Below, piece after piece: positions 1 through 11,829 of a stretch of DNA of 64,000 nucleotides. Below the pieces are notes generated by a model. That model was given only the letters and a program-made list of their open reading frames with translations. It searched no databases and had not been told where the DNA came from. The DNA lies in the NCBI GenBank assembly GCA_963585895.1, contig OY757913.1, positions 105,560,568 through 105,624,567 on the forward strand, given 5' to 3'. Source of the DNA: Sepioteuthis lessoniana. Taxonomy: Eukaryota; Mollusca; Cephalopoda; Myopsida; Loliginidae. Made by a program: the position numbers and the translations under genes. Every line of letters starts with the position of its first letter. The stretch's first letter is position 1.

Positions 1-103
1 GAGTCAAACCAGATTGAAATACAGTACTAATCGAAGAGCAGTTACGGTATCAGTAGGGTGCAGGGCCCCACTATTAATTTTCCAAGTGAATCCCTAACTT
101 TGG

Positions 104-155
104 TGCTGGTATATATATATATATATATATATATAATGTGTGTGTGTGTGTGTTT
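104..155. repeat. (TA)n then (TG)n microsatellite
   Basis: A perfect TA run passes directly into a TG run. Threonine-histidine reading frames across it are artefacts of the dinucleotide repeat. Confidence 0.95.
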
Positions 156-305
156 GATATTCTTGGGAAAGTTTTTAACCCTTTTTACCCCACAGCTATA
201 GGTTAAATAATATCTGAACAAGGATGTTTTGGCATTAGATAACGCATCAAGGTTTAAGATGGCATTAAACAATGAAATCATTCCAAAAACAAATAAATGC
301 ATATT

Positions 306-306
306 A

Positions 307-357
<51 letters not shown>
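306..357. repeat. (GT)n microsatellite
   Basis: About 50 bases of uninterrupted GT. An open frame reading poly(TH) on the minus strand is a by-product. Confidence 0.97.
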
Positions 358-360
<3 letters not shown>

Positions 361-410
361 AGCATTGAAATTCTTGTTGTGAAAGATATTATTATCAACT
401 AATTTGGAGT

Positions 411-1355
411 GGCGGCCATTTTTAAACGGGAAAAGAAACAGTTACCTAAATCCTATTATGTGCATCCTCTGTGCTCATTTTTCTGAAGCCAAAAATTGCG
501 TAAAACAACCTCAAGTATCTATAATTTTTTTTAGTCTTTGTTTTATTTTTTCTGCTTTCTTTCTTATCATCTTCAGATAATAATTCAATATTATTTTGAG
601 TTTCAGTGTTGCAATTCTAATAATCAATTTCATTTTTTTTTTATTTCTTTGCCAAACACGCAAGAAAGATGAATAAACATAACATGATACCTCCACCTTT
701 TTTTCAAAAGTTTCACTTAAATGATAAAGTATTTTTTCTTTTTCGTTTGAAAATTATAAAATGATAATTTTTCTTTTTATCCTTGTACTCATCAAAGCCC
801 TTCACTGCCAGCAAGACGCAACAGAGGGTAATCTTTAATGTTGGTTTTCATCTATAATTCTTCTTTTACGAGACTGGATAAAAAGCCCAATCAGCTCCAA
901 TATTTACCTATAAGTGAAGAGTGAACAGATGCATTTTAGTCTTTCCCAAGCTTCAATCGAATGAGGCGATTAGCAGACAGCCTTGTTCAGGATTAGAACT
1001 TTATTCACCCAGTCTTGTTCCTCTGACGATTATCGGTAATCTCCACCCCCTGTCACTTCTTCTATTTTTATCAGTGCAGATCTTTTCTTTTGCTTTTTCT
1101 TCTGAAATTTCTTAACGGGTTCGCTGCCTCAGAAAACCTAGAATATCACTGTAAATCCCGAGGCAGCATTGCTAATGTTTAAACCACCTATAAGTCATAA
1201 GTCAAATGGTATAAATTCGTAAATAAAAAAGGTGAATATTTTTTGTTCGTTGGCTTCGGGTATGCCTTGGGGCAGATATGACCAGCACAAAATCAATGAA
1301 TTATGTCTGTGACTACTGGTCCCTTGATGACCTACAATAGAATTTATAAGAACAT
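411..1355. other. AT-rich stretch, no feature recognised
   Basis: Unique-looking AT-rich sequence with short homopolymers. I see no coding signature, no tRNA-like box A/B pair and no terminal repeat. Confidence 0.6.
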
Positions 1356-1359
1356 TAAT

Positions 1360-1361
<2 letters not shown>

Positions 1362-1396
<35 letters not shown>

Positions 1397-1457
1397 TATA
1401 TAATACAAATCTCTTCGTAGACCTACGCCTTTTAAGATATATATATATATATATATA
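1362..1457. repeat. Two (TA)n tracts
   Basis: Two TA runs (about 1362-1394 and 1437-1457) flank about 40 bp of ordinary sequence. A further TA run lies at about 1864-1891. The stretch from 1458 to 2300 otherwise shows only A/T-rich sequence with homopolymer runs. Confidence 0.95.
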
Positions 1458-2300
1458 GGTTGTGGAAGCAAAATTGGGAATATTCTGGCATAATAATAAA
1501 CTATTTTATTATAAAACAAGATCAATTTTAATCTTAAAAAATAAACAACAAAATAAGAAGATAGACAGAAGACAGAAAATTTATTCAATATGGCCATCAC
1601 TTTTTTTTTAGTAATTGCCTTAAAATTTAATTCTTCAGGTATTTTATTCCTGTCCTCATTAATAGCAGTCATAAGCGAAATAATATTTGGATGGGAAGTT
1701 GCATTTGTTTTGTTTTCTAAAACGCTTCATATAGCGTAATGAAGAGGTTAAGTTCTTGGCTTAAAACTTCTAAAATCGCCGTAGCTGGAGCAGTTAAAAG
1801 TCTTCTTTTTCTTATTTGTTCAATCCTCCTACCCACTTTTCCTTCAAAAGCTCTTTGTCTGTAATATATATATATATATATATATATATATGCTTACTAA
1901 GAATTCTGGCTTGGTTTCGGCGTTAGGAAAATCATAGATACTTTGTTGTTTCTTTTCTTGCTCACTCATATTGGGCTAATTTTTAATTTAAAAAAAGGGT
2001 TTGAATAAATTTTTTCTAAAATTTAACTAACCAGACTAAAAAAAAAAAGTTTTAAAAGTAATTTCATATTTCTTCTGTAATAAGTAAAGTTAAAAAAAAA
2101 ATTAATGAGTCAAATAGAATTTTTTTTTTTAATATATTTTTTCTTTTTTGAATTTGCTTTGGCTATTGGTCATCGTCAGGAGAAATTTTTTATGAGAAAA
2201 TATTTTATGTTTTAAGGTATTTGATTTGCTGTAGAAAAAAAAAGATCTGGTGAAGTAACAATATCCGTTCGTTGAATGAAAATATTTTTTTGGCAATTAA

Positions 2301-4765
2301 GTGTCTTTAGCTGATTTTCTGTTTTCGTGTGCACCTCTCACGCAGCTGTTGTATATAGGTTCTAGCGGGTCGACCAGCCTTTTCTCGTCCATGAGAAGAG
2401 GTCCACAGGAATATGTCACATATGTGTTCGTCCCTATTTCTCCAGCAGTGTCCCACATGTCTAGTACATCTAACTTGCATAGCTTTCATGATGGGTTGTA
2501 AGTGGCTGTACAGGTGCTGCCTCCAGGAGTTCTTTAATAACTTCTTTAATATTGCTTGCAGCATTCTTGAGTAATTGCCATCAATATTTTCTCAATACGT
2601 TCGGTTAGCGTCCATGTTGTGCATCCATATAGCAGTATCGACAGGACCGTTGCGTGGAAAAAAAAATTGTTTTTTTTTATCGGTCACGTCTGACTTCAAT
2701 ATGACCGATAGCGTATCGATAGCTGTCCATGCCTTTACTAGTAATGTGTTGATGTCTGTCTAGGTTGATGAGACACTGCTTCCTTGGTATGTGAACTTTT
2801 CTGCTAGTTTCAGAGAACTACCATTTAGTGTGGAGATGCCGCCTCTTTGATTAGAGCACATGTATTCCATCTTGTGTGCGTTGACATGGAGGCCTATGCA
2901 ACCAGTTGCTCATTAAAGACTATGTGGCAGGGATTCGGCTTGGGCGGGTGTATTTGACTGAAGCGCTATGTCATCTGCATAGTCCGTGTCAATAATTATA
3001 TGCGTGGGTTATCTTCTGCATTTCTCCTTTGCCAGCTTAAAACCGTTGTCTTTCATTCTATCAATAGACGTTCTAAGGACGTAGTCCAGACAGATGATAA
3101 AGAGGTATGGGGCTAATGTGTCCTTCATCACACTTGCCACAATGTCGAAGTAGTCTGTTTATCCATCCGGGGAGCGGATTTTTACTCTCGTGTTTCTTTA
3201 TAACATCGTTATGGCTGCGACGATTTCCTTAGGGAGGTCGTAGGCGAGAAGTATTTGCTCCATCTTCTCACGGTGTATGGTGTCAAAGGTCTTGGAACAG
3301 TCGACAAATGATAATGTTGCCTCGAGTGTTTTTGCACGTACACCTTCAAGAATTTTTCGGATAGTCAAAATTTGTGATGTCGTGGATCAATTTTTCCGAA
3401 AGCCATTTTGGTTCTTCCAAGTATTTTCTCAATTTTGGGTTCTATGCAATTGCATAGTAGAGCATTGTAGATCTTGACAGCTATGGATGTAAAGGTTATA
3501 CCTCGGTAGTTCTTGGCTAATCCGAGGTCGCCCTTCTTAGGGAAGAAGAGGATGCATTCTTTTATCTATCAGTCTATTGTGTTTTGATTATATACGACAT
3601 AACAGTGTCGGAGAAGTATACGGTCGAATTCCTTGGTCTTCCATACTTCTGGAGGTTTTTCATCAAGCCATGCTGCTTTTCTACTTTTTATTTTGTCTTG
3701 GTACTGAGTCGAGTTCTTCTTGAGAAAACTGTCCTAGTTTGATGTCTAATTGTTTACTAATAATTCTCCTGATTGGTTCATGGGAAACTTTCCGAGGGTT
3801 TCCGAGTAAATTTTCGAAATGTTGTTTCCATAGTTGTATTCGTTCTTCTTGGCTGGTAGCTTTCAATCTAGCTTTCACAGTGCTCTTCCTTCTGCTCACT
3901 TCGATTACCGTCTGCCATGATATCCTAGATTGTCATTCTTTAACTGAGTCTCTAATCTTATTGATCTGATTTTTTTATGTATTCTGTTTGTTCTTTTAGG
4001 TATATGTTAGCTAATTCATTTTGTGCCTTTTTTAAGTTTCAAGGCATTGATATTGGTTGGGTTCTACCGATTGCATTTGGAAGCAGTTTTCACATCTGTA
4101 CGTCACTTTTTCTAACTGCTAATATCTCCTATAGGACTCTATGTTTAGCTCTTTGTTTAGTTGGTATGCATTCTGCAGCTGCTTCTGAGTGGGCATTGAC
4201 GGAATGTTTATATTCATCATTCGGAGTATGTGTTTCTGACTTCTGTAGTGCATCAAATTTGTTTCATAGTATTAACGCATATTTATCTCTAATATTCCTG
4301 TTATTAAGCAGGTACCAGTCATAGTGTACATTGGTTGTTGTTCGGGTCGTATTCCTTCGTAGGCTCAGTCGTATCTTCGCCGTGACAATAATGCGATCGG
4401 AGGACACACCCTCGAAAGAGGAATATACCTCGCAATTCAATGCGCTATTATTCCAGTTCTTATTTAAGAAGACGTAATCTATCTGTGCTTTATTCGCATA
4501 GGTGTAGGTCCATAGTTTTCCTTTCCTTTTCTGAAATGTTATGTTGAGGCATGTTAATCTAATTTCTAGAGTGAAATGTTCCCCATTTATGTTTGACACG
4601 TTGTGTTAGCTGAATTTGTGGTTTACGTGTTCACCAATTTGGGCATTCATGGCGCCACCCATGACGAGAACGTTGTGTTTCGGGATGCTACAAACAAGGG
4701 GGGATAGCTCATTATAGAAGACGAGGAGGTAAGTTTCTTCACTCACATTAGTAGGGCTATGGAGG
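2301..4765 (-). pseudogene. 5'-truncated RTE-like LINE (endonuclease-RT polyprotein relic)
   Basis: Read on the minus strand this is a decayed non-LTR retrotransposon covering the end of an AP-type endonuclease, the reverse transcriptase and the C-terminal tail. The endonuclease part (about 4264-4765) has LVFYNELSPLV, a GGAMNAQIG motif where GGDMNAQIG is expected, KAQIDYVFLNKNW, and SSDRIIV where SSDHRIV is expected. A linker with QEERIQLWKQHFENLLGN lies at 3681-3899. The RT active-site motif YADDIA is readable at about 2955-2990, and the tail with CTRHVGHCWRNRDE and AGRPARTYIQQL lies at 2307-2564. Frameshifts and stops split it into many frames. The loss of the endonuclease Asp and His means it could not nick DNA even if the frames were open. 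Family placement (RTE-type) is from the EN motifs and tail style and is inference. Confidence 0.85.
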
Positions 4766-4774
4766 AAATGACTG

Positions 4775-5281
4775 TTGCCATTAAAAATAGCTATTCTTTT
4801 CTACCTTAATTCCTTCATTCCTTCCTTTTTTTTGTATTCCTTTCTACCTTCATTCCTTTATTCCTTCCTTTTTGTATTCTTTTCTACCTTAATTCCTTCA
4901 TTACTTCCTTTTTTGTATTCTTTTCTACCTTCAATCCTTCATTCCTCCCTTTTCTGTATTCCTTTCTACCTTCATTCCTTTATCGTAGCATAGATAGAGT
5001 TTTTCCATGCAGATGCTGCAGCTAACGTTGATCCATTGTCAGTATCAGTGATATTCAATATCCTCCCTATGAATGTACTTGTGTCCTTGTATGCATATAA
5101 TGTCTATATGATCTATCACCGAGGCTGAAGGGGGAAGAAAGAGATTGTTTTTTTTTCGAAAGCCATGGGAAGCAGTATGGCGGACGTAAAGGCTAGCGAA
5201 TAAACCCTCTAACGGTTCAACGCCATGTCTAACATTTCGTCAATATTTTCTTCTTTAACTGCTTAATTCATAACTAATCCC

Positions 5282-5321
<40 letters not shown>

Positions 5322-6580
5322 ACCCTCTGCTTCGGCCCTTCCTTCCTTCCTTTCTTCATTTTTACTTTTGTTACTTTTATTCTTTTCTTCTTTCTTTATC
5401 ATCCCACCCTCCAATCTTTCCGTTCTTCTTTCTTTCCTTCCCTAACATCTTTCTTTTCTTTTCTTTCATTTCTTTTTCCCTTCTATCTCAACCTTCCTTA
5501 ATTTTTTTGATTTCTCTTTTGTCTTCTATCATTCCTTCTTATTTTCTTTTTCCTTACCCCTTCCACTCCCTTATTCTTTCTCTCTTTCTTTAGTCTTCTT
5601 TTCCTTCATTTATTCATTCCTTTTCTTCTTTTATATTTTTTAACCTTACTTTATTTCTTCATTCCTTTCTTTCTTCTCTTCCTTCTAATTTCTTTTGTTT
5701 TTCATTCCCCTTTTATTCTTCCTTTCAAACTTCTTTCCTTCTTCCTTCCTTCAATTATTTCTTTTTTTTCTTTTTATTCATCCTTTCTACCTTGCTACAT
5801 TTATTCATTCCTTCCTTTCATTTTTCCTTCCTTGCCTTATTATATTCCTTTCTTACTTTCTTCATTTCTTCATTCCTTTTCTTCTTTTCTTCTTTTCTTC
5901 TTTTCTACCTTCATTTATTCATTCATTCACTTCTCTCTTTTCTTCCTATCCCTTCTTTCATTTAATCCTTTTTCTTTTATTTATTCTTTTCTACCTTCTT
6001 TTATTTATTCATTCTTAAACTTTTCTTCTTTTCAAACTTCCATCATTTCTTTATTCTTTTTCTTCTTTTCTTCTTTTCTATCTTTTATTTATTCATTCCT
6101 CCCTTTGATTTCTCCCATTCTACTTAATTTCATTTATTCATTCCTTAATATTTCTTAATTTCAAATTTCATTCATTCCTTCATTTATTCATTCCTTAATT
6201 TTTGTATTCTTTTCTACCTTCATTCCTTCATTCCTTCCTTTTTTGTATTCTATCCTTCTTTCGTTCCTTCATTCCTTCCTTTTTGTATTCTTTTCTACGT
6301 TCATTCCTTTATTCCTTCCTTTTGTATTCTTTTCTACCTTCATTCTTTCATTCCTTCCTTTTTTGTATTCTTTTCTACCTTCATTCATTTATGCCTTCCT
6401 TCGTTCCTTCCTTTTTTTATTCCTTTCTACCTTCATTCATTCATTACTTTTTCTTTTCTTCTATTTTATCTGTCCCTTCTTTTCCTTCTTTTCTTCCTTT
6501 ATACCTTCTTTCTTTTTTTATTTTAATTCGTACCTCCCTTCATTTCTCTATTCCATTCTTTCTTTTCATTCTGTGACAGC
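4775..6580. repeat. Pyrimidine-strand block with ~39-bp minisatellite
   Basis: The plus strand is almost only C and T with scattered A for about 1.8 kb. Clean copies of a unit of about 39 bp (TTTGTATTCTTTTCTACCTT then CATTCCTTCATTCCTTCC) lie at both ends, about 4792-4984 and 6201-6440, with diverged copies and plain CTTT/TTCC repeats between (a (CTTT)n run at 5282-5321). A short non-repeat segment at about 4985-5270 interrupts it. The long Phe/Leu/Ser-rich frames here are low-complexity artefacts. Confidence 0.9.
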
Positions 6581-6589
6581 CTATCACTA

Positions 6590-7265
6590 AAGACCTTTTA
6601 TCTAATATCAACTTAACAAAAATAACTCCTTTTTCCTCTCGGGATTTATTTCCAATAAAATAAATAAAAAAAATAAATGAATAAATTCTTGATAACAATT
6701 CTATTTAAAAAAAGAAAAAAAGTGTCCCTCAAAGAACCCACCCCACCCCTGAGGCACCTGGCGTTATTTTCTTACGTAGTTTCCAATCTTTCCCAAAGTG
6801 ATAAAATAAACAGCTGCATGTCAAAATACACATGGTGATAAACAGTGCTACTTATCTGCAGCGCCTTCAAAACATTTATTTTTATTTCCCCGTTTATGTT
6901 CCATACATAGCGAATGGTAATCGTCCGTTACAACAAAAATTCTATTTTATTTTGCACTTATTGCATAGAGTTTTCATTGCTAGAAACGCGATAGAATGGG
7001 GGGATTTAGAAGGAATAATTTATATATCGAAATGATCTATCAGCTCGCACCGAAGAAAAAAATCCTACATTTGGTAGGTTAGCTGATGTCAGGTTATTGT
7101 GATCACTTTGGGAATAATTATAGAAAAGAAATAAAAACATTTAATTCTTTCGTTTGTTTTTTTAATATGTCTTGTAGTTGGGTTGTTGATAATTTTTTTT
7201 TTTTTGTTTTTGTTTGTTGCTTTTTTTTTTTGGTCGGTGGGGGGAATTTTATTTTTTAATAGGCT
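6590..7265. other. No gene recognised
   Basis: AT-rich sequence with A- and T-homopolymers. No repeat family of this window, tRNA-like box or coding signature was found. Confidence 0.5.
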
Positions 7266-7375
7266 CTGATGTCGACCATTATTTTTCTCTAGTTCAGTTT
7301 TGTTTCTATCAATTTCGCTGACTTCCTCTCCCGATTTGGTTGTATTGTTTCTTTCTTACTTTTTTTTACTTCCCT

Positions 7376-7380
7376 CTCGT

Positions 7381-7420
<40 letters not shown>

Positions 7421-7442
7421 TCTTCCCCTCTCTCTCTCTCAG
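7376..7442. repeat. (TTTC)n/(TC)n tract
   Basis: Tetranucleotide TTTC repeat followed by a TC-rich stretch. Its flanks (GCTCTGATGTCGACCATT before, CAGTTATTTTTCACACTGTC after) resemble the flanks of the pyrimidine satellite at 10.1-11.5 kb, so it may be a lone copy of that unit. Confidence 0.7.
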
Positions 7443-7844
7443 TTATTTTTCACACTGTCTCATGCCGATCACATCCCGGTCGGTCGGAGCAGAGACTCTA
7501 GAATACGCCGGCTACATTTCCATATTTAGGAGGCGTTCTGGGAGATTCTTACCCCCCCCCCCGATATATGTCCTTAATATGAAAGTATCTGATTATGAGA
7601 CTCCAGGGCTGAAGCATCGGGGAACAAAGAATACCGCTTCGTTTCCATCACTCCCAGGTTCACTCGGATACGGTGTAGTTGTACTGGATCGCGTCTTATC
7701 AATCAAGGAAAAAGAAACATTTAATCATTTACTTGAAAACGTTTAACAATGTGCAAGCAAATATCAAATTGAACAATTAGTATTCTAGTCCCAAGCTTGA
7801 AACCACTTTACTGTATGCAAACGAATGAATAATACGGAACAGCA

Positions 7845-8098
7845 ATTTACTAACATGTTGCACCACACCTTAAGAATAGTGCACTCAATGAGACTCGAAC
7901 TCACTCGTTAAGGTTCAGGAGTCTCGCTTGCTCACCATTACACGACCCATTAATGTTGGAAAGTAATAATTTACTAAGCTTTTTATTTAGATGGGGTATA
8001 AAGACGTATAATTGTGCCCTTAATTGAACTCGAAGTCTCTCGCAAAGGATTGCTAGGCTAGCTTACTAACGATTACACCAACGGAGGCGTCCATAATG
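7845..8098 (-). repeat. SINE family A, two copies head to tail
   Basis: Two diverged copies of a tRNA-derived SINE sit in tandem on the minus strand (about 7845-7960 and 7968-8098). On the minus strand the first reads a box B (GTGAGTTCGAGTCTC) and a box A region ending in a GTGTAATGG-like motif; the second is more diverged. The tail includes the A-family phrase AGCTTAGTAAATTA. Similar flanks (AATGTTGGAAA and AATGTTGAATG) may be a decayed TSD. Confidence 0.7.
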
Positions 8099-8197
8099 TT
8101 GAATGGAAATATTTGTGTAGTATAGCAAAATAAAATAAAAACTTATCTGTGTGCAAACAAATGAGTTCCGACACGCTTTAAAATAATACCATCAACA

Positions 8198-8200
<3 letters not shown>

Positions 8201-8281
<81 letters not shown>
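8201..8281. repeat. (TA)n microsatellite, 80 bp
   Basis: Uninterrupted TA run, ending exactly where the LINE 3' fragment begins. Confidence 0.97.
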
Positions 8282-8284
<3 letters not shown>

Positions 8285-8431
8285 GACGACCAGCACGAAC
8301 ATACATTTAGCAGCTGTGTGAGGGTACTGGATGTAGCCCTGAAAACCTGCCAGAGGCGATGAACAATAGGTAGAAGTGGCGAGAGAGGATCAGGGATATC
8401 CATGCTAGTGGCACGACATGATGATGATGAA

Positions 8432-8432
<1 letters not shown>
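8282..8432 (+). pseudogene. LINE 3'-end fragment (RTE-like), 5'-truncated
   Basis: About 150 bp matching the last 45 codons and 3' end of the LINE at 42709-43286: GRPARTYI, a diverged DLPEAMN, and the final ATGATGATG tail. It is bordered by (TA)n on both sides, so it probably inserted into a TA tract whose duplicated target is itself TA repeat. Confidence 0.85.

Positions 8433-8435
<3 letters not shown>

Positions 8436-8482
<47 letters not shown>
8436..8482. repeat. (TA)n microsatellite
   Basis: TA run immediately after the LINE fragment's ATG-rich tail. Confidence 0.95.
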
Positions 8483-8485
<3 letters not shown>

Positions 8486-8598
8486 GATTTAGCCTGTATA
8501 TATTTAGGGGGCTATAACCGACTTAGTTGATATGAGATAAAACATCACCAACCACGACCAATATGTAATATGTAATTACCTCCAGTCTCTCGTTCATT

Positions 8599-8692
8599 TG
8601 TTGTTTGTTTGTTTGTTTGTTTGTTTGTTTGTTTCTTTCTTTCTTTCTTTCTTCTTCTTCTTCTTCTTCTTCTTCTTCTTCTTCTTCTTTCG
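8599..8692. repeat. Compound (TTTG)n(TTTC)n(TTC)n microsatellite
   Basis: Three pyrimidine-rich repeats abut: TTTG, then TTTC, then TTC. The step from one motif to the next looks like successive point change and expansion of one tract. Confidence 0.95.
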
Positions 8693-8819
8693 CTATTTTT
8701 TTTCTTTTTTGTATATTCTGCTTACTTTATCAAATTATTTGCGGTAGAATACACAGACAGCATCTCTACAGTTAGAGGGGTAAGACCCCCCTACTCAACG
8801 AGTATCATATAATGACACT

Positions 8820-9168
8820 AAATTATATGATAGTTAGGCTTCAGTTATGCTGGAGCTATAGGGAATGCGCAATACCCCTTTATTATCAGGGTTCCTAGGT
8901 CCACTCTAACCCGGCGTAATAACACTTGCTATCTGTGGGTCAAATAGAACTGTTTGACATTTAAACTGTGTGCAAACAAATGCCTTGTCAGAAATGACTT
9001 TATTAAAAAGAGAATTGTTTAATCATTTAACTGTGTGTAAACAGATGTCTTGTTTGAAAGAACTGTTTGTATTACATATTAGTTCTTGAAATCACTTAAC
9101 TGTGTGCAAAAAATTAGCTCAATCACGTTTAAAGATGTTATCAAGAAAATGTTTTTACAAAACATATA
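8820..9168 (-). repeat. Composite dispersed repeat (minus), left of mariner
   Basis: Contains the phrase families that recur across the window on both strands: GGGTCAAATAGAACTGTTTG, AACTGTGTGCAAACAAATG, and TTGAAATCACTTAAC. The same order in reverse complement is seen near 22.0-22.5, 46 and 63 kb. The mariner at 9171 interrupts it and it resumes at 10078-10135 with GGTTGATATGCCATAAAATC. Confidence 0.7.
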
Positions 9169-9170
9169 TA

Positions 9171-10077
9171 CGAGGGGCATACGATAAGTTTCCAGACAAT
9201 TTTTTGTACAGGCATTTAAAATAGTCCTAGAATCTTTCAGTATGTTATTGCTGTACATCTTATGAGATGACTGAACAATTTTTATGATTTCAGGTTCTAA
9301 TGAACAGCTACAGCAGCAATTAAAATACACCCAACTAAATCCTGATTGTCACAGCTAGTGAATTTCAAAAATACACTGTAACACTTTGGAAGAACGATAT
9401 GCAATAAAATTCTATTTTAAACTTGGAAAAAATAATGCCACAGTAACGTATGGAATGCTTCAGACTGCTTTTCGACCATATTGCATGAATCGAGCATCAG
9501 TTTTTGAGTAGCATAAGAGATTCAAGGAAGGCAGGGAGTCTGTGAGGGATGATGAGAGGCGTAGGAGGAGTAAGGAAGTCAATACACCAGAGTTGATTGG
9601 CCAAAGTGTTGGGGTTAGGGTAACAGTTACTATGTTGAGGTTTTAAGGGAGTTCAGGAAGAGATTCTGTCGGAAAAGACCAGCACTCTTGAAATCGGCTC
9701 AGTGGCATTTCCACCAGGACAATGCACCAGTCCACAACTCCATCGTAGTCACAGACTAATTGACCAAGATGGGCATCAAAACAGTTCCTTACCCTCCCTA
9801 TAGTCCAGACCTTGCTCCCTGTGAGTTTTGGTTTGTAAATTACTGCTCACAAGCTGTTGTTATGAAACTTCTGAGGAGAAGAAAGAGGCTGTGAAAAAAG
9901 TCATCGACACGCTCAAACAAGAGGACTTCCATGGGCCTTCCAGAAGTTGTTGGAACGGTACAACAAGGGCATTGCAGCCGGAGGAGACTACCTCGAAGGG
10001 GGCTAGAATTTCATGTGTGTACTATCAATAAAAGTGCCCATAGGAAAAAAGTCTGGAAACTTATCGTATGCACATCG
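9171..10077 (+). mobile_element. Internally deleted mariner-like element, copy 1
   Basis: Terminal inverted repeats of about 27 bp (CGAGGGGCATACGATAAGTT at the left; CGATGTGCATACGATAAGTT reading in from the right) are flanked by TA on each side (9169-9170 and 10078-10079). Length is about 905 bp against about 1.3 kb for autonomous mariners. The transposase N-terminal part is readable (YAIKFYFKLGKNNA, then MNRASVFE and RFKEGRESVRDDE) and is followed directly by the C-terminal catalytic part, so the segment with the first catalytic Asp is gone. Confidence 0.9.
9391..10032 (+). pseudogene. Mariner transposase remnant, copy 1
   Basis: Broken transposase. After the helix-turn-helix-side sequence ending TPELIGQ there is a deletion, then FHQDNAPVHNSIVVTD (second catalytic Asp) and PYSPDLAPCEFWF, with Glu where mariners have the third Asp. 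Frameshifts and stops follow. The C-terminal stretch EEKKEAVKKVIDTLKQEDFH is in frame, as is the end QPEETTSKGARISCVYYQ. Not functional. Confidence 0.85.
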
Positions 10078-10139
10078 TATTTAATTAACTAACCAACAAT
10101 GGTTGATATGCCATAAAATCCAATGAAACCAATCTAATT

Positions 10140-10209
10140 ATTTTTTCGTATATCATCTTTCATCATTTTGTTTCCTCCTACTTAACTTTTATCCTCTCTT
10201 TCTCTCACC

Positions 10210-10257
<48 letters not shown>

Positions 10258-10440
10258 GTTATTTTTCTCAGCGTTTTAAGTCGATCCTTTTTTTTGAGTC
10301 TTTAGTTCTTATTTTTTTTCTTAACATTTTTTTTAAATTTTTGTCTTTCTCGATTTTTTTTATCATTTTCTGCAGATTCTTCTTCTTTACTCTCATAATA
10401 TGATCGAATATTTTCATTCTGTTTTTCTTTCTTTCCTCAC

Positions 10441-10484
<44 letters not shown>

Positions 10485-10834
10485 GTCTCTATTTCTTTCG
10501 CCTCTGTCTGTCTGTCTGTCTGTCTCTTTATTTTTTTTATTTTTCTCAGGGTCTGATGTCAGTCGTCATCGATCTCAAGACTTAATCACACTTATTTGTT
10601 TAGAAGGCTTTTTAAAAAGTTCTTCTTTATTTTTTTCTTTTTTAATTTTTCTCTTTTTTTACTTTTCTCTTTTTCTGTTTTGTCTCATTTTGTCTTTTTT
10701 AAAATTGTGTTTACAATTTGTTTTTCTCATTTTTTCATTCCGTTTTTATTACATTATCTTCTTTTTCTTCCTTCAGTATTTGTTTCATTCTCTTTATTCC
10801 ATCGATTACTTTCTTTTATCTTATCATCATATAT

Positions 10835-10872
<38 letters not shown>

Positions 10873-11115
10873 TGTGTCTGTCTGTCTCTTCCTTTCTCTT
10901 ATTTAGTTATTTTTTTCAAGGTCTTATCTTGATTAATTTTTTTTCGCTTGGCTTTATCTATTCATTTGTTTGTTTTCTTTTCTTAATTTTTGATTTTTTA
11001 AATTTCTTATTTTTTCTTCTTTTTCGCTATTTCTTTCTATTTTTGTGTTCATTATTTTTTTTTTATCGTCTCAGAAAATACCCAGTACTTTCTCTTTTAA
11101 TATTTTTCTAGGTTT

Positions 11116-11167
<52 letters not shown>

Positions 11168-11512
11168 ATTAACTGTTTAGTTTTTCTAAGGGTTTAATAC
11201 CAATGAATATTATTCTCTAGTTTTTAGCTGACTTTTTTGTTTCTTATATTTCATTTGTTTTTTCTTGAGTTCTTTTTTCTTTCTGCTTTCTCATTGTTTA
11301 TTTTTGTCTCATTTTTCTTTTTTTATTGCCTTTACTTTCTCTCATTATTTGATCGTATATTTTCATGCTTTTATTTCTTCTTCTTCTTCTTCTTCTTCTT
11401 CTTCTTCTTCTTCTTCTTCTTCTTCTTCTTCTTCTTCTTCTTCTTCTTCTTCTTCTTCTTCTTCTTCTTCTTGTGTCAATCTGATGATTTTACTTATGTA
11501 TTTGATTAGTTA
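10140..11512. repeat. Pyrimidine-rich satellite, ~300-bp degenerate units
   Basis: Each unit has a microsatellite core of varying motif (TC at about 10209-10256 and 10441-10482, TTTC at 10838-10873 and 11113-11167, TTC at 11376-11472), then a phrase like TTATTTTTCTCAGGGTCTGA (near 10260, 10540, 10905, 11185), then a phrase like TTTACTCTCATAATATGATC (near 10385, 11330). It is the reverse complement of the purine satellite at 24.95-26.3 kb. Phe/Leu/Ser-rich reading frames inside are artefacts. Confidence 0.8.
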
Positions 11513-11612
11513 GAGAGGTTGTTGGACAGCAATAAACAATAAACCAATCATCCCTTTTCTTTCGCTTTCATTTTTCCTTATTTCTCTCTTTTCTTCTTTC
11601 ACGCTCTCATTT

Positions 11613-11626
11613 CTTGCTTTTTCTCT

Positions 11627-11665
<39 letters not shown>

Positions 11666-11815
11666 CTTTCTTTCTTTCTTTTCTTTTCTTTCTTTCTTTC
11701 TATCTTTCTTTCTTTCTTTTCTTTCTTTCTTTCTTTCTTTTCTTTCTTTCTTTCTTTCTTTTCTCTTCTTTCTTTCTTTCTTTCTTTTCTTTTCTTTCTT
11801 TCTTTCTTTCTTTCC
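11613..11815. repeat. (TTTC)n block, 200 bp
   Basis: Interrupted TTTC repeat with periodic TTTTC insertions. The Lys/Glu-rich minus frame and Phe-rich plus frame are artefacts. Confidence 0.95.
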
Positions 11816-11829
11816 TTTTTCTTTTTCTT

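Noticed and set aside
42..398. 118-codon minus-strand frame rich in Thr-His
   Set aside because: It is (GT)n and (TA)n repeat read as protein; no domain or codon structure.
5695..6590. Overlapping Phe/Leu/Ser-rich frames over 100 codons
   Set aside because: Produced by the pyrimidine-only strand of a minisatellite, which has few stop codons in several frames at once.
10596..11111. 171-codon frame resembling a membrane protein
   Set aside because: Hydrophobic composition is forced by T-rich satellite sequence; frame is not conserved between units.
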